This document shows, one piece after another, positions 16,421 through 24,865 of a DNA stretch of 64,000 nucleotides. Made by a program: the position numbers and the translations under genes. The notes under the pieces were generated by a model. That model saw only the letters and a list, made by a program, of their open reading frames with translations, was not told the origin of the DNA and searched no databases. How positions within the stretch are numbered: the stretch's first letter is position 1; each line of letters starts with the position of its first letter. The stretch comes from Saccharibacillus sp. CPCC 101409 (GTDB lineage Bacteria; Bacillota; Bacilli; Paenibacillales; Paenibacillaceae), in assembly GCF_030518235.1 (NCBI RefSeq), contig NZ_JAULSA010000007.1, positions 124,001-188,000 on the forward strand, given 5' to 3'.

Positions 16421-16617
16421 GATTTTTGCAGGCAAGAAACAAAGCGGAAACATGGGGCGTGCGGAAAGCACGGGAATTTCCGGAGAAATCTCGGACGCGG
16501 ATTTTATAAAAAACGGAAACCGTTCGGGAAATGGAACGTTTTAACAAGTGTTGGGTGTTTTACACAAGTCGGACGGGAAGCGGAAATTCAAAAAATAGCT
16601 TTAAGGGAGCGATGAAG

Positions 16618-16809
16618 ATGTACGAATACGATATTGTGCAGATCGACATGAACGGCTGGAAAGGCCAACCGAAGCTGGACCATCACCAGATCGTCCATGC
16701 TCATGCCCGCGAAGGCTGGAGACTGGTTCAGCTGTTCTCGCCCCCGGCGGCGGGATTCGGTTCGTCGACATTCATGGAGCTGTATTTCGAACGGGAGATC
16801 AAGGCGTAG
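16618..16809 (+). CDS. DUF4177 domain protein
   Basis: The 63-residue protein matches the DUF4177 pattern: MYEYDIVQID at the start, HAHAREGWRLVQLFSPP in the middle and a final strand YFEREI. The ATG at 16618 is eight bases after AGGGAG; the ATG six bases earlier is too close. Function is unknown; such small proteins are often free-standing. It is followed by a good terminator. Confidence 0.8.
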   Translation: MYEYDIVQIDMNGWKGQPKLDHHQIVHAHAREGWRLVQLFSPPAAGFGSSTFMELYFEREIKA

Positions 16810-16840
16810 CCGGAAAACGAGTTCGAAAACACCGGATTGC

Positions 16841-16872
16841 AGAAACCCGCTCGCTTCGGCGAGCGGGTTTCT
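16841..16872 (+). terminator. Intrinsic terminator after the DUF4177 gene
   Basis: A perfect 14-bp stem with a TTCG tetraloop and a T-rich tail. Confidence 0.9.
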
Positions 16873-17027
16873 TGTTAAGCCGGGGCGGGACGGTTCAAGC
16901 GCGCCGGAACCCGTTCCGGGGGAGGCGGGAAAACCGGCCGTCCGCCGCTTCGCGGCGCAGGCGTATGCGCAAAGCGTCCGTGGAGAGAGGCCGCTCTATA
17001 TTCGATCCGGTTAAGGAGGATTCGTTC

Positions 17028-18257
17028 ATGTTCAGAAAGATCGTTACGCCGCTGATTGCGGCGGCCGCCGGATTCGTGATCGTCTGGACGGCGGCGGGAT
17101 TGGCGGGAAGCGGCAGCCGCGGAGCCGCAGCGGCCGAATCGGCGTGGAATACGGCCGGTGCGTTTGGCGGCTGGCCGCTGCCCGCCGCGCTGGTCGCAGC
17201 CGCGATGATCGCGATGACCGCGATTCTGGTGCACGAGATCGGCCATATTCTCGGCGCGCTGGCGGTGCGCAGCCGGGTGACCCGGCTGTACTGGGGGCCA
17301 CTGATTTTTCTGTTTAAGGAGCGCCGGGTGCGCTTTACGGTCAAGAACAAGTATTTCTTCGGCGCGATGCAGACGGATATCCGGGAATACAAGGATGAAG
17401 CCGCGTTCGGCCGGGCGATCCGGGCGCAGCGGATCGTCTGCATGGCCGGTCCGGCGTTCAGCCTGGCGACCGGGCTGGCCGCTTATGCGTCGGCTGCGCA
17501 GCTGTGGAGCGCGGCCGGTCTGTACGGGCTGCTGTCCGCCGGCATCGGGCTGGCGACGCTGTTTAGCGACGGCGTGCAGGCGCTGCTGCTCGGTCGCCGG
17601 AATTGCGCGCTGGCGAGCGCATGGGCGATGCTGATCCAGGGCGAAAGGCTGGACGGGCATAAACGGGCTTTTCTGCGCGGCATAAGCGTCCGCTATTTGC
17701 GGGAGCTGGCGGACCGGCCAAGTCCGCCGAAGGGGCGCGAACTGCACGATCTGCATCTGCTGTATTACGTTAAGCTGATGCGGGAGCCGGAGCCGGAGGC
17801 GGCGTCCGGAGCGGGAGCGAAGCGGGCGGACAATATTGCCGCGGCCGGCCGGACACCGGGCGACGGCCCGGCAGCGGATGCCGCCGCGGCGGCGGACGTT
17901 CCGGCCGATTCACCGGAAGCGATCTTGACCCGGGAGCTGGAGGAGTCCTGGCCTCCGCCGTCCAATACAGCCAAAATGCAGCGCGACGCAATGCTTATGG
18001 TGCTGGGCGAAGAAGTCGTTCGGCTGTGCGAAGCCGGCGAGCGCGAAGCGGCCGAAGCGCTGCTGCAACGCCTCGGCGGCCGGGCGAACAAGCCGTCGCC
18101 GCTGCTGCTGAAGGCGCGCGCTTTCTCGCAAGACTCGGCCGTCCTTGCCGGCGAATACATAACGACGATCCGCGCGATGAGCGGCGATATGGCTTCGTTC
18201 GAAGCGTTTGCGCGGTTCGAGGAGGAAAGGCTGCGCGGCTGCGGACTGCTTTTTTAA
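17028..18257 (+). CDS. M50-type membrane zinc metalloprotease-like protein
   Basis: The 409-residue protein has an N-terminal helix, then a membrane segment with HEIGH (H69 to H73), the M50 (site-2 protease) zinc motif. A later helix contains CMAGPAFSLATGL, in the place of the family's second active-site segment. The C-terminal ~200 residues are soluble, with an Ala/Gly/Pro-rich linker near residue 270 and a helical tail. The ATG at 17028 has AAGGAGG upstream; the longer frame reads through the preceding terminator region. The usual catalytic Asp of the N-P-x-x-x-x-x-D motif is not evident, so activity is uncertain. The substrate is unknown. Confidence 0.72.
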   Translation: MFRKIVTPLIAAAAGFVIVWTAAGLAGSGSRGAAAAESAWNTAGAFGGWPLPAALVAAAMIAMTAILVHEIGHILGALAVRSRVTRLYWGPLIFLFKERRVRFTVKNKYFFGAMQTDIREYKDEAAFGRAIRAQRIVCMAGPAFSLATGLAAYASAAQLWSAAGLYGLLSAGIGLATLFSDGVQALLLGRRNCALASAWAMLIQGERLDGHKRAFLRGISVRYLRELADRPSPPKGRELHDLHLLYYVKLMREPEPEAASGAGAKRADNIAAAGRTPGDGPAADAAAAADVPADSPEAILTRELEESWPPPSNTAKMQRDAMLMVLGEEVVRLCEAGEREAAEALLQRLGGRANKPSPLLLKARAFSQDSAVLAGEYITTIRAMSGDMASFEAFARFEEERLRGCGLLF

Positions 18258-18343
18258 ACCAAATTTAAACTTGAAGCGCCCCGGTCTTTAACCTTGCCTC
18301 TGTATCATGGGAACCAACGATAAAGAAACCAGAGGTGAGGGAT

Positions 18344-19336
18344 ATGACCGAAATGATGATCGAAACCCGGAACTTGACGAAGAAATACAAAGGAACCCGA
18401 GCGGTGGACGCGCTTAATCTGGCGATTCCCCAAGGAGAGATTTACGGATTCCTGGGCCCGAACGGGGCGGGCAAAACGACGACGATCCGCATGCTGCTCG
18501 GCCTGATCAAGCCGAGCAGCGGCATTGTGCAGATCTTCGGGCAGGACTTGCGGCGCGAACGGATCAAGATTCTGCGCCGGGTCGGCTCGCTGGTCGAATA
18601 TCCGTCGTATTACGGACATCTGAACGCCGTGGAGAATCTGGAAACGATCCGCCGCATCCTGAACGTGCCGAAGAATCGGATCGACGAAGTACTGCGCACC
18701 GTCGGATTGACCAAGGACGCCAAGCGCGCGGTCAAAGGCTATTCGCTCGGCATGAAGCAGCGGCTCGGCATCGCGTCGGCGCTGCTCGGCAGCCCCGAAC
18801 TGCTGCTGCTCGACGAACCGACCAACGGCCTCGACCCGTCGGGGATTCTGGAAATTCGCGAGCTGATCAAAAGAATGCCGAAAGAGCAGGGCATTACGGT
18901 GCTCGTGTCCAGTCACCTGCTGAGCGAAGTCGAGCAGATGGCGACCGGCGTCGGCATCGTCAACCAGGGGCGGATGATCTTCCAGGACAGTATTCCCAAC
19001 CTCCAGCGCAAAGCGGGCAGCGAAATTCATATCGCGCTGTCGGAGCCGGACGCGGGACTGATTACGGCGCGCGAACTGGGCTGCTTCCCGCGGCTGGACC
19101 AGGGCAAGCTGGTGTTCAAAGGCATCGGGAACGAAGAGATCGCCCGGCTGGTCGCGGCTCTGGTGGACGCCCGGCACAGCATTTACCGGGTCGAAGAGCG
19201 GCGCAAATCGCTGGAAGACCTGTTCCTGACGATGACGAGCGGAGCAGGCGCAACGGCGGAAACCAACGGGGAAGCCGGAACTTCCGCCGGCGGCGCGCCG
19301 AGAGCGGCGGGCCTTCCAAAGGAGGCGGCGCAATGA
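18344..19336 (+). CDS. Lantibiotic-immunity/bacitracin-type ABC transporter ATP-binding protein
   Basis: The 330-residue ATPase resembles BcrA and SpaF/MutF: Walker A (LGPNGAGKTTTIRML), signature YSLGMKQRLGIASALLG, Walker B LLLLDEPTNGLDPSG and switch SSHLLSEVEQM. An extended C-terminal domain ends in an Ala/Gly-rich tail. The ATG at 18344 is preferred to a GTG three codons earlier because GAGGTGAG precedes it. It overlaps the first permease by 4 bp. The operon of one ATPase and two permeases is the usual form of self-immunity or peptide-resistance transporters. Confidence 0.9.
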   Translation: MTEMMIETRNLTKKYKGTRAVDALNLAIPQGEIYGFLGPNGAGKTTTIRMLLGLIKPSSGIVQIFGQDLRRERIKILRRVGSLVEYPSYYGHLNAVENLETIRRILNVPKNRIDEVLRTVGLTKDAKRAVKGYSLGMKQRLGIASALLGSPELLLLDEPTNGLDPSGILEIRELIKRMPKEQGITVLVSSHLLSEVEQMATGVGIVNQGRMIFQDSIPNLQRKAGSEIHIALSEPDAGLITARELGCFPRLDQGKLVFKGIGNEEIARLVAALVDARHSIYRVEERRKSLEDLFLTMTSGAGATAETNGEAGTSAGGAPRAAGLPKEAAQ

Positions 19337-20049
19337 TCGGACAACTGCTTGCGACCGACCTGCTCAAGATGCGCCGCACCGGCATCTGGTGGATCGTGTT
19401 TATCGGACCCGCGGGACTTGCCGCCATGCAGGCGCTGAACTTCGGCCTCCGCTACGACTATCTGGTGCTGGATCAATACAAGTCCGATCCCTGGGCGGGA
19501 CTGCTGAGCAGCGTGGGCAGTTTCGTGCCGATCGCGATCTACCTGGCGATGACCCTGCTGATGTCGATGATTGCCAGTATCGAGAACCGGCAGAATTCCT
19601 GGAAGCAGACGCTGGCACTGCCGGTCAAGCGCTCGCAGGTGTTCGCTTCGAAATTTCTGTGCTGCCTGGTTCAACTGCTCGCGGCCTGCGTGCTGCTGTC
19701 CGTGTCCATCGTAATCGTCGGCCTTGCGCTGCGGCTGCCGGGAGAGATTCCGTACTTCGATCTGCTGACGCTCGGGTTCTATCCGCTGCTGGCTTCGCTG
19801 CCGCTGCTCGGATTTATGCTCTGGGCGGCGCTGACGCTGCGCAACCAGGCGATCCCGATCTCGCTCGGCATTGCGGCTTCGCTGGTATCCGTATTCGGCG
19901 GTTCGCTGAGCGAAGCGATCCCGCTGTCGTGGCCGTCGCTGGTCGTGGCCGGGCAAGAAACGTTCCTTTTTATGGGACTGGGCGTCGCTTTGTTCGCGGT
20001 GCTGTATCTGCTGGGCTCTATCCACTTTTCGAGAAAGGATGTGGCGTAA
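19333..20049 (+). CDS. Lantibiotic-immunity-type ABC permease (MutE/SpaE-like)
   Basis: The 238-residue membrane protein has six predicted helices and the region SIENRQNSWKQTLALPVKRSQVFASK. This W-K-x-x-L-x-L-P-V-x-R motif in the first cytoplasmic loop is typical of antibiotic-immunity permeases. It overlaps the ATPase by 4 bp and abuts the second permease with no gap. It probably expels an antimicrobial peptide from the membrane. Confidence 0.85.
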   Translation: MIGQLLATDLLKMRRTGIWWIVFIGPAGLAAMQALNFGLRYDYLVLDQYKSDPWAGLLSSVGSFVPIAIYLAMTLLMSMIASIENRQNSWKQTLALPVKRSQVFASKFLCCLVQLLAACVLLSVSIVIVGLALRLPGEIPYFDLLTLGFYPLLASLPLLGFMLWAALTLRNQAIPISLGIAASLVSVFGGSLSEAIPLSWPSLVVAGQETFLFMGLGVALFAVLYLLGSIHFSRKDVA

Positions 20050-20790
20050 ATGAATCAATGGATAGCGGCGCTCCGCAGCGAGCGCATCAAACTGGGCCGC
20101 TCCCAGATCCTGCTGCTGGCGGTGATCGATCCGCTGCTGTGCGGCGCCATCGGCTTGTTCGCCAACATCCCGGGTACCGAAGAAGGCTGGCTGGCGCTGC
20201 TGCTAGTGATGAGCCTGCTGCACGCGATGCTGTTTCTGCCGGTAATGACGGGAATCTTCTCGGCGTTCGTCTGCCGCTACGAGCACGCCGGAGGCGGATG
20301 GAAACAAATCCTGTCGCTGCCGGTATCGCGAAACGCGCTGTATCTGGCGAAGCTGTTCGTGGTAGGGGGAACGCTGGCGCTGAATCAGCTGCTGTTTCTG
20401 GCCGCCGTCCTGGCTGCCGGATTGTTCAAAGGCTTCGACCTGTCGCTTATACCGTGGGAATTGTTTGCGCCCAGACTGATCGGGGGATTTGTAGCCTGTC
20501 TGCCGCTGGCCGCGCTGCAGTTGTTCGTGTCCACGATGTGGAGCAGCTTCGCCGCGCCGCTCGTGCTGAATGTGATCTTTACCATCCCGAATATCCTGGT
20601 CGCCAATTCGTCGGAGATCGGTCCGTATTATCCGTGGGCCCAGCCCATGCTGGCGATGATGCAGGCCGGCGGGGAGTACGACTTCGGCGCGTTCGCGCTG
20701 CCGCTGGAGAACCTGATGATTACGGTCGGAGGAAGCTTCGTGCTGTTTCTGGCCGCGGGAATGGTGTATTTCAATCGCAAGGCGGTGTAA
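20050..20790 (+). CDS. Lantibiotic-immunity-type ABC permease (MutG/SpaG-like)
   Basis: The 246-residue protein has six helices and the matching loop ggGWKQILSLPVSRNALYLAK, a paralogue of the permease directly upstream. The ATG immediately follows the previous stop codon. Together with the ATPase this forms an F-E-G type complex. No lantibiotic precursor or modification genes are present in the window, so a resistance rather than producer-immunity role is the simplest inference. Confidence 0.85.
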   Translation: MNQWIAALRSERIKLGRSQILLLAVIDPLLCGAIGLFANIPGTEEGWLALLLVMSLLHAMLFLPVMTGIFSAFVCRYEHAGGGWKQILSLPVSRNALYLAKLFVVGGTLALNQLLFLAAVLAAGLFKGFDLSLIPWELFAPRLIGGFVACLPLAALQLFVSTMWSSFAAPLVLNVIFTIPNILVANSSEIGPYYPWAQPMLAMMQAGGEYDFGAFALPLENLMITVGGSFVLFLAAGMVYFNRKAV

Positions 20791-20868
20791 CGAGCGGCAT
20801 TCAAATAGACGCCCAACCCAACTTTTTTGCCGGGAAAGGCGTTTATTCGGTATAAGGGGGAACGTTCG

Positions 20869-21075
20869 ATGGTTTCAAAACGAATACTCGGCTTTGCCGC
20901 CGCCGCTTTTCCGATGCTCGTCTTTGTTCGTCCGGCGCACGCCGCGTCGGCGGCGGAAGCATCGGCCGCGGTCGGCGACAGCGGATTTCCGGTCTTCTGC
21001 GTTTCTTTGGTTCTTTCCATGCTGCTGATGTTCGGGATTTTTGCGCTGATTCGGAAAGGATCGAGGAAGAAGTAA
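20869..21075 (+). CDS. Small hypothetical exported/membrane protein
   Basis: The 68-residue protein has an N-terminal signal-like helix ending in RPAHAASA, a short Ala-rich loop, and a second helix (FCVSLVLSMLLMFGIFALI) with a basic tail. The ATG at 20869 follows AAGGGGG. It lies 78 bp after the immunity permeases on the same strand and may be a fourth operon member. I recognise no family. Confidence 0.6.
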   Translation: MVSKRILGFAAAAFPMLVFVRPAHAASAAEASAAVGDSGFPVFCVSLVLSMLLMFGIFALIRKGSRKK

Positions 21076-21094
21076 GGCGGCTGCGCGCTGCGGT

Positions 21095-21316
21095 TTACTC
21101 TTCCAGTACCGTAAATTCCATAGCGAGAAAAAAAGGAGTCAGCGGGTAAAAATAACTTACTTCGACCCGCTGCCCGGCATGGAGATCTTCGATGCGAAGC
21201 AGTTCTTTACGCGCAGCGTCGGTCTGGCGGTACATATGCTTATCCGGTACGGACGAATAAACGGAATCTATAGGGCTTAGCGCCGGATCGAGCCGACGGT
21301 GTCTGATACGGATTTT
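21095..21316 (-). pseudogene. 3' fragment of a gene (possible DUF3221-like), 5' part missing
   Basis: On the minus strand an open frame runs from after a TAA at 21317-21319 to a TAA at 21095. The only ATG (21235) leaves 46 codons and has no convincing ribosome site. The translation ends with an OB-fold-like stretch (LHAGQRVEVSYFYPLTPFFLAMEFTVLEE in shortened form: GQRVEVSYF then MEFTVLEE), similar in shape to small DUF3221 lipoproteins. A repeat element begins 11 bp upstream of the open frame, which suggests the 5' half was lost where the element inserted. The family assignment is tentative. Confidence 0.35.
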
Positions 21317-21326
21317 TTATTCGGAT

Positions 21327-21647
21327 TGTCGAGAAACGATTTGATGTAAACATAATGAAGTAGACTCGATTGGAATGAAAGGTCGGGGAAGGGGCTTGAG
21401 AAATAAAGCGAGCCGCAGGACGAATCTCAAATAGCTGCGTATATACTCTTATTCAGGCATGATCTTACGTTTTCGAGAAAATAACCGCGCCTATACACTT
21501 ATTTCAAGCTTTTTCGCTTCGATTTGGCCTTTGGCTCCCGAATAAGTGTACCTGCGTCGCTATTTAAAGAAACGGAAGCGTTTCGCCGAAAATAATTGTA
21601 CCTGTGCCGCTATTTTCCGTTTGGAACCCTACCCGGTTTTCTCGACA
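21327..21647. repeat. ~320-bp palindromic repeat element, copy 1
   Basis: The ends are inverted repeats: TGTCGAGAAAC (21327-21337) and GTTTTCTCGACA (21636-21647). Inside are four 26-bp motifs of the form AAATA...TATTT starting at 21429, 21478, 21540 and 21590. Motifs 1-2 carry AAATA followed by CTGCG or CCGCG, and motifs 3-4 carry the same in reverse (consensus TGTACCTGTGCCGCTATTT). The whole region aligns along its length with the inverted copy at 28712-29030. No open frame is conserved between the copies. Confidence 0.8.
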
Positions 21648-21654
21648 CCCTGAA

Positions 21655-21697
21655 ATAAAAAATCCGCCGCAAGGGTTGCTTGCGGCGGATTTTTTTA
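21655..21697 (-). terminator. Terminator of the SLH-protein gene (bidirectional)
   Basis: A perfect stem of about 14 bp built on AATCCGCCGCAAG, with A/T runs on both sides, begins 9 bp beyond the stop codon of the SLH gene. Confidence 0.9.
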
Positions 21698-21705
21698 TTG
21701 TGCGT

Positions 21706-24618
21706 TTACGGGCCAACTGGCGAAATCGTACCGGAAGTTGCGGAAGCCGGAGTACCGGACAGACCGCGGGAATCTTTTGGCGTGACTTCGAACTTAATCG
21801 TTTTGCCGGAATCGGCTTCAACCAAAACATAAGTCTTGTTGGTTGCACCGGTGATTGCTGTCGGCGTGCCGCCATTTACGCGGTACCATTGGAACGTCGA
21901 ACCCGACTCGGTGTCTCCAGTGTCCGGATCGGTGAAGGTGTAGCTGCCGGTAAGCGTTTGTCCGACTTGAGTCGTGCCGGAAATCGTAACGCTCGAAGCG
22001 GTTGGAGCCCGGTTAGCGGCAGCAATCGTTGTCGAAGTTGCCGAAGACGCGGTACCGGCCAGTCCATGAGAATCTTTCGGTGTAACTTCAAACTTCACCG
22101 TTTTGCCGGAATCGGCAGCGACCAGGGTATAAGTGTCGTTGGTTGCGCCGGTGATGGCCGTCGAGGTAGCGCCGTCTATACGGTACCACTGGAACGTCGT
22201 TCCGGTTTCGGCGTCGTTATCCGCATCGGCATACGTGTAGCTGCCGGTCAGCACTTGTCCGACCGTAGTTGTACCGGAGATCGAAACGGCGGTAGCTGTC
22301 GGAGCCTGGTTGGCCGCGGCAATCATCGTCGAAGTTGCGGATGCCGGAGTGCCGGCTTCGCTATAAGAATCCTTCGGCGTTACCTCGAATACGACTTTTT
22401 TACCCGCGTCGTCGGAAGTCAGGGTATAGGTTTTAGCGGTTGCGCCGCTGATTACCGCTTGTGTATTGTCACTGTTGACGCGATACCATTTGAAAGTCGT
22501 ACCCAGTTCGCTGTCGCCGTCCGGATCGGTGAAGGTGTAGCTGCCGGTCAGCGGCTCTCCGACTTTGGCGGTGCCGGAAATCGTTACATCGGCAGCCGTC
22601 GGCGCATGATTGAGCGCTTTAACCGTCGCGGTCGGGTCCGAAATCCCGACTTGACCGGTCTTGTCGCGAGAGTCTTTCGGTGTTACCTGGAAAATGATCT
22701 TATAGTCTACATCGCTGTCGGTCAGCGTATAGGTCAGGGAAGTCGCTCCCGTAATGAGTTCAGGTGTATGGTTTTCCATCACGCGGTACCATTCGTATGT
22801 CGATCCTTTTTCCGTATCGCTGTCCGAATCGGCGAAGGCGTAGCTGCCGGTCAGCGTCTGACCCGCTTCCGGGTTTCCGGTAATCTTAACATTGGAAACG
22901 GTAGGCGCGTGGTTAGCTGCTTGCACTACGGCGGAAGCGCTCGAAGCGGTCGCCGTGCCCGTCTTGCCGCGGGAATCTTTCGGCGTGACTTTAAATATAA
23001 GCTGCTGATTCAGGTCGTCGGAAGTCAACGTATACGTCTTGCTTGTTGCGCCGACGATTGGGGATTTGTCATCGCCGATGTTGTGAATGTTATGATCGAC
23101 CCGGTACCACTGGTAGGTAGAACCCGACTCCGTATCGCCCAGATCCGGATCGCTGAAAGTATAGCTGCCGGTCAGCGTTTTCCCGACTTCGGTCGTTCCC
23201 GTAATCTCAATATAAATTATGCTCGGCGCGCGATTGAGCGGGGCCACTGTATCCGACAAGGCCGATGCCGGAAGGCCGGCTTTGCCGCGCGAATCGTTGG
23301 TTTTGACTTCAAATTCGACTTTTCGGCCGGCCTCGTTCGGAGTCAGCGTATAAGAAATGCCGGTCGCTCCGCCGATTGCGCTGCGGTCTCCTTTTTGATC
23401 CACCGAATACCATTGAAACGAAGTGTCCATTTCCGTATCGCCGAGGTCGGCATCGTTGAACTTGTAGTCGCCGGTCAGCGTTTGTCCGACTTCGGCGGTG
23501 CCTGTAATTTTAACGCCGCTCAGGAAAGGTGCATTATTGTTCTCCTGCACGACTTTGGAAACAGCGCCGTCGGCTGCTCCCGACTTGCCGCGGGCATCCC
23601 GTGGAGTTACCACAAAAGCGATTCGTTTGCCGACGTCTTCCGGAGTAATCTTGTAAGAGCGGCCGGAAGCTTTGGGAATTTGAACGTAAGTCTTGTCGTC
23701 GTTGACCCGATACCAGCTCACCGTAGTATTCTGTTCCGCATCGCCGTCCGCGTCGTAGTACGTATAGCTGCCGACAAGGGTTTCGCCGACGATCGCGCTG
23801 CCCGTTATTTGTACTTTGGAAGCCGCAGGCGCCTGGTTGACCGGTGTCGGGGAAGGCGTCGACGGCGAAGGCGTAGGCGTTGTAACCGGCATTGGCGCAG
23901 GTGTCGGAACAGGCGCGGGCGTCGGCGTCGGAACCGGGTTAGGTACCGGAGTCGGTACAGGCGTTGGCTGAGGTGCCGGTACTGCCGCCGTTTCTTTGGC
24001 TTTATAGGTGCGAACCGCGACGACCGCGACTTCTTCGCGGTTGCTGACGGCGGTCGGATTGAACTTGCCGCCGGTGCCGGCCATCAGGCCGGATTTGACT
24101 GCGCTTGCCACATATCGGGATGCCCAGTCGTGAATGGAGCCGGCATCTGCGAATTGGGACAGCGCAGAAGAATTTTCTTCAACAGGAATGTTAAGCGCTT
24201 TGACGATCACGACGGCCAGCTGCTCGCGGGTCAGCGTTTGTTTGGGATTGAAGGCTCCGTTTCCGCTGCCCAGCATGATTCCCGCTTTTTTGACAGCTTC
24301 GATGTAAGGAACGCTCCACTGATCTTTGGAAACGTCTTTGAACGTCGTTGCCGCCGCGGAATCCACGGGAAGCTTTAGAAGCTCGACAATGACTTTCGCC
24401 ATTTCTTCGCGGGTGATTTGAGCGGCGGGCCGGAAGTTGCCGTCCGTGTCCCCCGTCAATAAGTTCAGGAGCTGGGCCTGAGTGATCGCGTCGCGCGACC
24501 AGGAAGAAGCCTGATTCAAGTCTTTGAATGCGGGCGCGCTTTCGGCTTGTGCGGTTAGCGAACCCATCATGCCTGCTGTAACGAACAAGGATGCGAGTAC
24601 TTTTTTCGTAGCTTTCAA
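21706..24618 (-). CDS. S-layer-homology cell-surface protein with seven Ig-like repeats
   Basis: The 970-residue protein has a signal peptide (cleavage probably after AQA, residue ~25) and three SLH domains (~28-205) that anchor to pyruvylated wall polymer. A Pro/Thr/Pro-Val-rich linker (~215-265) leads to seven ~95-residue repeats. Each begins N-x-AP and has SGT...VGQ.LTGSYT, D.D.D.E.GT, WYR, a TYTL strand and F.VTPKDS. The repeats resemble bacterial Ig-like/cadherin-like surface modules. The start is TTG with GGGAGG seven bases upstream; no ATG fits. The sequence ends abruptly after the last repeat with no catalytic domain, so adhesion or wall structure is the likely role. Confidence 0.92.
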   Translation of the reverse strand: MKATKKVLASLFVTAGMMGSLTAQAESAPAFKDLNQASSWSRDAITQAQLLNLLTGDTDGNFRPAAQITREEMAKVIVELLKLPVDSAAATTFKDVSKDQWSVPYIEAVKKAGIMLGSGNGAFNPKQTLTREQLAVVIVKALNIPVEENSSALSQFADAGSIHDWASRYVASAVKSGLMAGTGGKFNPTAVSNREEVAVVAVRTYKAKETAAVPAPQPTPVPTPVPNPVPTPTPAPVPTPAPMPVTTPTPSPSTPSPTPVNQAPAASKVQITGSAIVGETLVGSYTYYDADGDAEQNTTVSWYRVNDDKTYVQIPKASGRSYKITPEDVGKRIAFVVTPRDARGKSGAADGAVSKVVQENNNAPFLSGVKITGTAEVGQTLTGDYKFNDADLGDTEMDTSFQWYSVDQKGDRSAIGGATGISYTLTPNEAGRKVEFEVKTNDSRGKAGLPASALSDTVAPLNRAPSIIYIEITGTTEVGKTLTGSYTFSDPDLGDTESGSTYQWYRVDHNIHNIGDDKSPIVGATSKTYTLTSDDLNQQLIFKVTPKDSRGKTGTATASSASAVVQAANHAPTVSNVKITGNPEAGQTLTGSYAFADSDSDTEKGSTYEWYRVMENHTPELITGATSLTYTLTDSDVDYKIIFQVTPKDSRDKTGQVGISDPTATVKALNHAPTAADVTISGTAKVGEPLTGSYTFTDPDGDSELGTTFKWYRVNSDNTQAVISGATAKTYTLTSDDAGKKVVFEVTPKDSYSEAGTPASATSTMIAAANQAPTATAVSISGTTTVGQVLTGSYTYADADNDAETGTTFQWYRIDGATSTAITGATNDTYTLVAADSGKTVKFEVTPKDSHGLAGTASSATSTTIAAANRAPTASSVTISGTTQVGQTLTGSYTFTDPDTGDTESGSTFQWYRVNGGTPTAITGATNKTYVLVEADSGKTIKFEVTPKDSRGLSGTPASATSGTISPVGP

Positions 24619-24756
24619 AGAGCTTCCTCCCCTGATTCCTGATGAATGTCTAATAGCTTAGTAACTTATATCGGGAGCGGTTTCAAAAAATTTATAGATT
24701 GCGAAAAATAAAGTTTTGACCAAAAATGTTACAGTGTAAAGAGTTACATACAATAT

Positions 24757-24788
24757 AAAAAGCTCTGCGGAGCGGGTCCGCGGAGCTT
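24757..24788 (-). terminator. Terminator of the LDH-like gene
   Basis: A 12-bp stem with one mismatch (AAGCTC...GAGCTT at the base) is followed on the minus strand by TTTTTATA. It lies 78 bp past the LDH stop. Confidence 0.75.
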
Positions 24789-24865
24789 GGAGCAAATTAA
24801 TTATTGAGATTGGAATTGAGAGTTAAGACGGGCGCAGCCAAAAAAGAACCGGGGAAACGGTTTAT

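Noticed and set aside
21604-24378. 924-codon open frame on the plus strand opposite the SLH gene
   Set aside because: Its repeats mirror those of the SLH protein on the other strand; no start signal.
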